Positions 7,501 to 9,847 of a DNA stretch of 9,847 nt are shown piece after piece. Every line of letters starts with the position of its first letter. The stretch's first letter is position 1. The notes under the pieces are model-generated. The model was not told the origin of the DNA. It worked only from the letters and a program-made list of their open reading frames with translations, and ran no database searches. The stretch is taken from the NCBI GenBank assembly GCA_900769285.1, contig CAAGGB010000120.1:1-9847 (forward strand). Reading direction: 5' to 3'. Made by a program: the position numbers and the translations under genes. Source of the stretch: Victivallales bacterium (GTDB taxonomy: Bacteria > Verrucomicrobiota > Lentisphaeria > Oligosphaerales > Oligosphaeraceae).

Positions 7501-8466
7501 GAACGCGACGCTCGCCTGCTCCGCCAGCAACTGGGACGACGCGCCCGTGTTGCCCCAGACCAGCGAGTTCAGCAGCGTGGCACCTCCGGCCAGCCAGACG
7601 CCCGAGGCGTTTCGGACGGCCTGGTTCTGGACCAGGGTGCAGTGCTCCGCCAGACCCTGGCCGTCCAGAAACAGCGCGCCGCCCGACTGCACGCCCTTCG
7701 TGACCGTCCCGTTCCCCGCGCAGACCACGCCCGTCAGCCGGAAGCCGTCGCCCAGCGCCGTGATGGCGCCGCCCACGCCACTCCAGCCCTCCGCGACCAA
7801 ATCGTTGTCGAAGAACCCGCAGGACTGCACCGTCAGCGCACCCTCCCAATAGATGGCGCCGCCGTTCCGGGCCAGGTTCCCCTGCAGCAGACACGCCGTG
7901 AGCGTCAGCCTGCCCGCGCCCTGAAGCGCACCGCCGTTGCCGTCCAGCCAGGTGCCCAGCGCCCGACCTCGCTCCAGCACCAGACCGTTCAGGCTGACGC
8001 CGTGCTCCAGCGTCGCCGTCCCCGTCCGCATTACCGAGCCAATCACCCCCTCCTGCTGACGCAGCACCGTCCGATGACGAAACTCCCACGCATACAGGCC
8101 GTCCGCTGCCACCTCACGCTGGCTGATCGCCGACTCGTCCCCACGGAAGCCACCCACAATCGACACGCCGTCCTTCAGCTCGAACGACGACGCAAACGCA
8201 AACTCGCCCTCAATCTCTCGGACATGCTCAGGCTCATACACGCCCGCCGCCACCCAGATGCTGTCCCCAGGCGACGCCACATCCAGCGCCTGCTGCAACG
8301 ACCGGAACGCCTGACCCCACGAACGGCCCGTCCCACCACTCGCCACACTCCCATTCACATACCACGTCGTCGCCGCACCGACATGAACCGCCAACAACAG
8401 CGACAACAACACCGACAGACGACACACTCTCAACTGGGACAATGATGCCATGGACTGACTAACCAT
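1531..8466 (-). CDS. Giant secreted beta-helix / MBG-repeat surface protein
   Basis: 2311 residues from the ATG at 8464-8466, chosen because GGGGAGGG lies 6 nt before it and a signal peptide follows. An in-frame ATG at 8524-8526 would add 20 residues without such a site. Residues 1-32 are a signal peptide (hydrophobic SVLLSLLLAVHVGAA, cleavage near 32). Residues 34-412 form a right-handed beta-helix of the pectate-lyase/polymorphic-membrane-protein kind: TWYVNGS near the start, GTGRSWGQAFRSLQQAL, many NGGA/GGAI turns, and LPADIGA near the end, like the DIGA motif of choice-of-anchor Q proteins. About 508-2077 is an array of MBG (YGX-type) and related Ig-like modules, interrupted by a divergent block at 1320-1664. 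Residues 2088-2311 are a second, shorter beta-helix-like domain (LNEAIQAVRPGGVVQLAPEE, then SGIQF, IARCIF and LLNNQF coils). The protein is probably exported to the surface and may bind other cells, mucus or glycans; that role is family-based inference. No PEP-CTERM, LPXTG, S-layer or autotransporter anchor is seen. No catalytic residues are recognisable. Confidence 0.93.
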   Translation of the reverse strand: MVSQSMASLSQLRVCRLSVLLSLLLAVHVGAATTWYVNGSVASGGTGRSWGQAFRSLQQALDVASPGDSIWVAAGVYEPEHVREIEGEFAFASSFELKDGVSIVGGFRGDESAISQREVAADGLYAWEFRHRTVLRQQEGVIGSVMRTGTATLEHGVSLNGLVLERGRALGTWLDGNGGALQGAGRLTLTACLLQGNLARNGGAIYWEGALTVQSCGFFDNDLVAEGWSGVGGAITALGDGFRLTGVVCAGNGTVTKGVQSGGALFLDGQGLAEHCTLVQNQAVRNASGVWLAGGATLLNSLVWGNTGASSQLLAEQASVAFCAVQHLSVEGLGNIPLLAENAGPNGLEANDNWVDGYYPCLQDPQGRDFRLAPGSYLLNRGHLEDTSAPILDALGQDVRLCLPADIGACASTLRGNLALDFSADYPYIYGASSPLLVYLGYGTPSQTAAYLVAAEEYVDLEQNSPYEWLATWLRSGTVGLSLIAEVTGEDASYWNTFLLTRPLQITPRPLVIAAEDTERRLGDDTTQEFGWSIIAGRLVNGDTVTGQLACDYDHTIGATATITQGTLAVNDGNGGQNYRLTFHDGLLTCLKGLAEFDVASETATYTGQPQRPAITTTPGDLATTIIYEGTDGTDYPASDQPPTHVGSYLVTVTVQDDSYEGEVTFPFTITPATLTVTADDQTRPYGQANPTLTLTVTGLLGQDTIQDITLPDLDTTATPDSPVVAGGYPITLQGGHARDYVLQCVPGTLTITRAVPDGVAQPEATAITYGDALASSTLTAPARCVSGTYRWHTPDAIPNAGVQPHAWTFLPEDTTNYATLTGTTDVTVTRRPLTVTTQAADILYGDADPTFAVTVTVGSLVAGDRLTGQPAREAGSDVGTYRTSVGSLSAGDNYVLDFVPGTLRISPRPVTIAAKDTSRFIGQPDPELGWSLTSGTLVQGDQPSGALTRAAGEAPGTYTITQGTLRLSDNYSLTFQPATFTISRVTPQCQADSIVVTPITYGDSLSSAAITGTVTNPVSGEAIPGTFTWNAPSTHPDAGSSQHDWTFTPADTAAYPAISGNATLTVRPAVLTARLELDAYQRPYLTENPVFNVVLDGFVNGDTADSAVAIPPLPRTSATQSAIPGQYPVSLSGGLAANYTFSYQNATLTIVNATPTSSGPILASDITFGQDASQSQLSGTFVDANFNIVPGQLSWCQTTPERPTPGTLQRPWQFVPASPYFNSVSGMATLNVNRATLTITADSVSILRGEPIPEFTLSFAGLVNGDDPHDPSVIQTLPTISCQAGADASPGTYPITLSGGQAANYQLKLVNGTLTIAGYEPMLNSLNNEMTFIYGHDFSRELPSANFIVNSYGYLTEGNLPNAFVFGPAFFMPDPTQFVNCINLNVYSEQDFNYIYFTHPKTGAPVSGRLVFQDPLEWLDWVLSDEFKDLYYNYAWLNRISGNSTIFNGNLPVGRYPSFPWTFYPDEKYTDLVPYTGFSMLIIKPQGISVHATEKPGEVIEIPYTGQAGEYKITDWHYSPKEVIPENTYPAGYLYFTLSGTSSTDITQHRLKFDKAYFVTDGVPNLNYEFLNTSSQYARVVPQQVGTVRFLSQVRQGASDPQPLMASSTHPDIAPNAFTVTRPVREPGTNPGRYRYLSFDSCIYNYASAFTLEQTKPAYLYIVSSSSTYHAEVDSHIITYGDPLPELTVTPLHLNGRENVSGVTGEPELEGPVTGVGTYTIGIGTVGVIVGSKTYSNTRSGVTVFPGTLTVQPRPLTIQLKAASKLQGQDDPTPSWEIVEGSLINGDTLSGTFEREPGEEPGAYAYTLGTFGNPNYDITLIGDCHLVIEPTDGLEWDFSGLAATAVAYGQPLSTSTIKGTLTHPVTGEAIAGTWQWLTPDYHIVQEGQECYAQFTPEGTALTEELPPIPFIVPMVPYTVNVQLHSHGILWGDALPRLTYSHTPLLEGEYLSGEPAAVWDESQGCYRITPGTLAAPHEHCQLVFTNPNPVITVAKRKLALQVNNVSKKIGEDDPSFTYRLISGSLAAGDDLADIRFEREPGEEAGAYAISIASLSTVLDPEMQHYTLTLLPGALTISEDGAPSDQTARVIAAPSWANQYQPGDIIEWEGEQYLYGTNAFCNLNEAIQAVRPGGVVQLAPEEFRRTSSESVISITKPLSIIGSIAEDGTIPKVVYYQFRLMDSRVTHFNLSGIQFTQASVTIGAGVGHVTIARCIFASSGTELTIQDYAGSITLLNNQFTNVGGNGLAIVCEHDYRQNYPDMPILAIGNDFTNMLNPFTLNGFPIIATENVDDLGPLEDLFLLESGHDVFPY
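2236..6945 (-). repeat. Protein-level array of MBG (YGX-type) and YGD Ig-like modules
   Basis: About ten MBG modules of 75-85 residues, each starting like RPLTVTTQAADILYGDADP and ending like NYVLDFVPGTLRIS, begin at protein residues 508, 671, 830, 908, 1068, 1234, 1669, 1754, 1917 and 1994. Four modules of a second type, starting ITYGDSLSS and containing GTFTW and WTFTPADTAAYP, begin near 765, 993, 1160 and 1843 and sit directly before an MBG module. A related module with ATYTGQPQRP lies at 596-670. The order is MBG, YTG, MBG, YGD, MBG, MBG, YGD, MBG, YGD, MBG, divergent block, MBG, MBG, YGD, MBG, MBG. Sequence between modules is diverged, so the array is old apart from one closer pair (2324-2361 and 3050-3087). 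Confidence 0.85.
3475..4509 (-). other. Divergent, low-GC, aromatic-rich block inside the MBG array
   Basis: Encodes protein residues about 1320-1664. It is rich in Tyr, Phe and Asn, and GC drops sharply: 4261-4320 has 21 G+C of 60. I recognise no known domain as such. Traces of both module types remain: FIYGHDFSRELPSANF, HPKTGAPVSGRLVFQDP and PWTFYPDEKYTDL in the order of a YGD module but spread over some 140 residues, then REPGTNPGRYRYLSF followed by NYASAF and LYIV in the manner of an MBG C-terminus. It is best read as an expanded or degenerate YGD+MBG pair. Confidence 0.6.
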
Positions 8467-8472
8467 GCTCGA

Positions 8473-8480
8473 CCCTCCCC
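8473..8480 (-). promoter_or_regulatory. Strong ribosome binding site fixing the giant gene start
   Basis: On the minus strand GGGGAGGG precedes the ATG at 8466 by 6 nt. The next in-frame ATG downstream (8449-8451) and the upstream one (8524-8526) have no comparable site. Confidence 0.8.
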
Positions 8481-8492
8481 TGTTGCTTACGT

Positions 8493-8517
8493 TTAGGGTT
8501 GCTGTATATTGCCCTAA
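8493..8517. promoter_or_regulatory. Inverted repeat TTAGGG/CCCTAA in the giant gene leader
   Basis: TTAGGG (8493-8498) and CCCTAA (8512-8517) face each other across 13 nt, between the candidate promoter and the ribosome binding site of the giant gene. It could be an operator or a weak leader hairpin. Nothing else supports either. Confidence 0.3.
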
Positions 8518-8544
8518 CGGATACATTCCGCTAGCCGATATAGA

Positions 8545-8572
8545 ATTTTAGTTGCGTTTTCGAATTTGTAAA
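8545..8572 (-). promoter_or_regulatory. Candidate sigma-70-type promoter of the giant gene
   Basis: On the minus strand TTTACA (8567-8572) and TAAAAT (8545-8550) each differ from the -35 and -10 consensus by one base and are 16 bp apart. Transcription would start near 8538, giving a leader of about 70 nt. Four GAATTT motifs overlap or flank it (8543, 8562, 8584, 8604). Confidence 0.5.
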
Positions 8573-8720
8573 GCCCATAGAACGAATTTTATTGCATATT
8601 ACTGAATTTTCCTGAAGTTTCCTGTTTGCCCACCGCCTTTGCCGTGCGCCAGCTCGTTCCTGCGGCAATAATTCGCCCTACCCGACGTTTATATAGACAG
8701 AAGCGTTCGAGAAGCCCGTA
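8573..8720. other. Intergenic DNA without a gene
   Basis: The left part (to about 8625) is AT-rich with the GAATTT motifs noted elsewhere. The rest is ordinary mixed sequence. I see no coding potential with a ribosome binding site on either strand and no RNA gene. Confidence 0.6.
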
Positions 8721-8738
8721 GCGAGGCGACATCCTCGC
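8721..8738. repeat. Small inverted repeat at the edge of the hairpin cluster
   Basis: GCGAGG (8721-8726) and CCTCGC (8733-8738) enclose CGACAT. The right arm overlaps the first stem of the next module by two bases, so the two hairpins exclude each other. Confidence 0.5.
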
Positions 8739-8784
8739 CCCGGAGGGGCGACCCCTGATTGGCCGGGGGCGTCAGCCCTCGGCC
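8737..8784. repeat. Double stem-loop repeat module, second copy
   Basis: GCCCC/GGGGC with a GGA loop (8737-8749), then a 10-bp stem at 8761-8784 with loop GTCA and one G-T pair. Bases 8737-8771 match 1420-1454 at 34 of 35 positions. Past that point the two copies differ in sequence but both keep the second stem. Confidence 0.85.
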
Positions 8785-8803
8785 AGAAGCGGCGTTCCTT
8801 CGC

Positions 8804-8822
8804 CCGCCGAGCGCAGCGAGGC
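8804..8822. repeat. GC hairpin repeat, GCA-loop variant with damaged right arm
   Basis: Same core as the copies at 30-50 and 103-123, but the right arm reads GGCCT instead of GGCGG, leaving only about three outer pairs (GCC/GGC). It is a degenerate member of the family. Confidence 0.8.
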
Positions 8823-8826
8823 CTGT

Positions 8827-8850
8827 CCCGACGGTGCCCCCGCCGTCGGG
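8827..8850. repeat. Perfect 8-bp stem-loop
   Basis: CCCGACGG (8827-8834) and CCGTCGGG (8843-8850) enclose an 8-nt C-rich loop. It closes the hairpin cluster between the divergent genes. No T-tract follows on the plus strand, so an intrinsic terminator is unlikely in that direction. Confidence 0.7.
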
Positions 8851-8894
8851 CGAGAACCGCCCGCATAATGAGCCGAAAGCTCTAGAACCTTAGA

Positions 8895-8924
8895 TATAGT
8901 AGAGTATAGTAGAGTGTAATATAG
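8895..8924 (+). promoter_or_regulatory. AT-rich decamer repeats upstream of the coiled-coil gene
   Basis: TATAGTAGAG occurs twice head to tail (8895-8904, 8905-8914), followed by a diverged third copy TGTAATATAG (8915-8924). TATAGT and TGTAAT are possible -10 elements, but no -35 is convincing. This is the only AT-rich segment in the 230 nt before the gene, so a promoter here is likely, and the one-helical-turn spacing also suits a regulator site. Confidence 0.45.
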
Positions 8925-8940
8925 CCATGCCGTGTCATGG
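8925..8940. promoter_or_regulatory. Inverted repeat CCATG/CATGG
   Basis: CCATG (8925-8929) and CATGG (8936-8940) face each other across 6 nt, directly after the decamer repeats and about 40 nt before the start codon. It could be an operator or early leader hairpin. Such a short repeat may be chance. Confidence 0.25.
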
Positions 8941-8962
8941 TCATAGGTTTCAGATAAGAGTC

Positions 8963-8969
8963 AAAGGAG
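8963..8969 (+). promoter_or_regulatory. Ribosome binding site of the coiled-coil gene
   Basis: AAAGGAG ends 9 nt before the ATG at 8979 and supports that start over an out-of-frame ATG at 8927. Confidence 0.8.
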
Positions 8970-8978
8970 AGCCACGGG

Positions 8979-9830
8979 ATGAACGAGCGAGGATGGTGGT
9001 CGATAGGCCTAGCCGGGATGTTCGGCCTGTCGCTGGTAGGTGGCGGCATGTGCCTCAGTTATCGGATGTCGCTGGAGGACAGCGAGGTGCGTCTGGCGCA
9101 GATGACCGAGGAGCGCACGGAGGCGGAGACCGCCCTGAAGGCCGCCCGTGACGAGGCCGAGCGGCTCCAGGCGCAGCTCGCCAAGCTCGAGGCCGACCTC
9201 TCCAGCCTCCGCGACGAGCTCGCCGGCAAGGACGCCGAAATGAGAACCCAGCGTGACCGTCTCGGACAGGACCTCAACGAGAAGCTCGCCGAGGAACGCA
9301 AGCGCCGACGCGCTCTCGAGGAGCAGAACGCCGAAATCCAGGACAACAACAATCGTCGAGGCGGACGCCGTGGCTTCATGGACCTCGAGAAGATGAAGAC
9401 CGAGGACCCCGAACGCTACGAGCAGCTGATGAAGCGACGCCAGGAGATGGCCCAGCGGATGCAGGAGCAGCAGCGTCGGCGTCAGGAGGTCGTCGCCAAG
9501 CTCGACACCCAGCGCATGACGCCCGAACGCCGCGCCCAGATTGAGCGTTACCAGGAGCTGACCAAACAGGCGGAGCAGATGCGCGCCAACATGGAGAACC
9601 TCACTCCCGAGGAGCGCATGGAGCAGATGCGCGCCAACCGCGACCAGTTCCGTGAGATGATGGAGCTGACCAACGTCGTCCGTGACGAGGCCATTGAGCA
9701 GGCCGTCCGCAGCGGCGACGCCGAGGCCGTCAAGGAGACGATGCAGCTCTTCAACGGCCCTGGCGGCGGTCGGCGCGGCCCTGGCGGCAACGGTGGCGGT
9801 GCCCCACCCCCGCCGCCCGGCGGCTTCTGA
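8979..9830 (+). CDS. Membrane-anchored coiled-coil protein, function unknown
   Basis: 283 residues, not assigned to a named family. Residues 7-28 (WSIGLAGMFGLSLVGG and following) form one membrane segment after a short N-terminus. Cys25 is not in a proper lipobox (GGMC), so a lipoprotein is unlikely. Residues 30-128 are a highly charged Glu/Arg/Ala coiled coil with regular Leu spacing. Residues 123-133 are an Asn/Arg/Gly hinge (NNNRRGGRRG). Residues 136-231 form a second Gln/Met/Arg-rich helical region with DPERYEQLMKRRQEM, MTPERRAQIERYQEL and LTPEERMEQMRA, reminiscent of helical periplasmic proteins; I recall similar unnamed proteins in PVC bacteria. The tail (260-283) is Gly-rich with GGGAPPPPPGGF and is probably disordered. 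The bulk most likely faces the periplasm. The gene is divergent from the giant surface-protein gene. The window ends 17 nt after the stop, so a terminator or downstream partner cannot be seen. Confidence 0.85.
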   Translation: MNERGWWSIGLAGMFGLSLVGGGMCLSYRMSLEDSEVRLAQMTEERTEAETALKAARDEAERLQAQLAKLEADLSSLRDELAGKDAEMRTQRDRLGQDLNEKLAEERKRRRALEEQNAEIQDNNNRRGGRRGFMDLEKMKTEDPERYEQLMKRRQEMAQRMQEQQRRRQEVVAKLDTQRMTPERRAQIERYQELTKQAEQMRANMENLTPEERMEQMRANRDQFREMMELTNVVRDEAIEQAVRSGDAEAVKETMQLFNGPGGGRRGPGGNGGGAPPPPPGGF

Positions 9831-9847
9831 GCCTCTCTCCAAAACGA

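Noticed and set aside
6049..8445. Plus-strand open frames of 392 and 375 codons (6049-7227, 7318-8445)
   Set aside because: They lie opposite the MBG array and the beta-helix domain. Composition is typical of antisense frames in GC-rich DNA (Arg/Gln/His-rich in the second), with no recognisable domain.
8678..8866. 62-codon minus-strand frame in the divergent intergenic region
   Set aside because: It runs through the hairpin repeats, is Arg/Ala-rich and has no ribosome binding site.
8927..9151. Small plus-strand frame starting at the ATG at 8927
   Set aside because: It overlaps the well-supported gene at 8979 in another frame, lacks a ribosome binding site and has no recognisable features.
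9009..9842. 277-codon minus-strand frame opposite the coiled-coil gene
   Set aside because: Its Leu/Gly/His/Val-rich sequence is the expected antisense of Glu/Gln/Arg-rich coiled-coil codons, and the plus-strand gene has a good ribosome binding site and membrane segment.

Overview
The window looks like a gut- or sediment-type Gram-negative bacterium of the PVC superphylum (Kiritimatiellota, Lentisphaerota or Verrucomicrobiota). This is inference only. It rests on high GC in most of the DNA, a very large exported beta-helix/MBG-repeat protein, a membrane-anchored coiled-coil protein with a Gly/Pro tail, and intergenic DNA full of GC-rich hairpin repeats. No rRNA, tRNA or marker gene is present to settle the taxonomy.

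Layout from left to right. (1) 1-180 is a composite tandem repeat made of a GA-rich 9-mer, an A-tract and a GC-rich hairpin; it runs off the left edge. (2) 212-1345 (+) encodes a 377-residue HipA/CtkA-like kinase. It has clearly lower GC than its surroundings, and no antitoxin-like partner is visible. (3) 1346-1530 is a convergent intergenic region with four stem-loops, among them a possible terminator of the kinase gene, a copy of the hairpin repeat and a perfect 16-bp stem next to the stop codon of the next gene. (4) 1531-8466 (-) is one reading frame of 2311 codons. It encodes a secreted protein with a beta-helix domain at each end and a long array of MBG (YGX-type) and related Ig-like repeats between them. 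(5) 8467-8978 is a divergent intergenic region. It holds a candidate promoter and phased GAATTT motifs for the large gene, a second copy of the hairpin repeat cluster, and AT-rich decamer repeats in front of the next gene. (6) 8979-9830 (+) encodes a 283-residue membrane-anchored coiled-coil protein.

The three genes do not form an operon: kinase and giant gene are convergent, giant gene and coiled-coil gene are divergent. I see no evidence that they act together. The two cell-envelope proteins may be co-regulated only in the weak sense that they share a promoter region. What links the window is one family of hairpin repeats, present in all three intergenic regions. No CRISPR array, insertion sequence, RNA gene or recognisable defence operon is present. 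The most unusual items are the hairpin family, the kinase gene framed by direct repeats of one hairpin variant, and the divergent low-GC block inside the giant gene.
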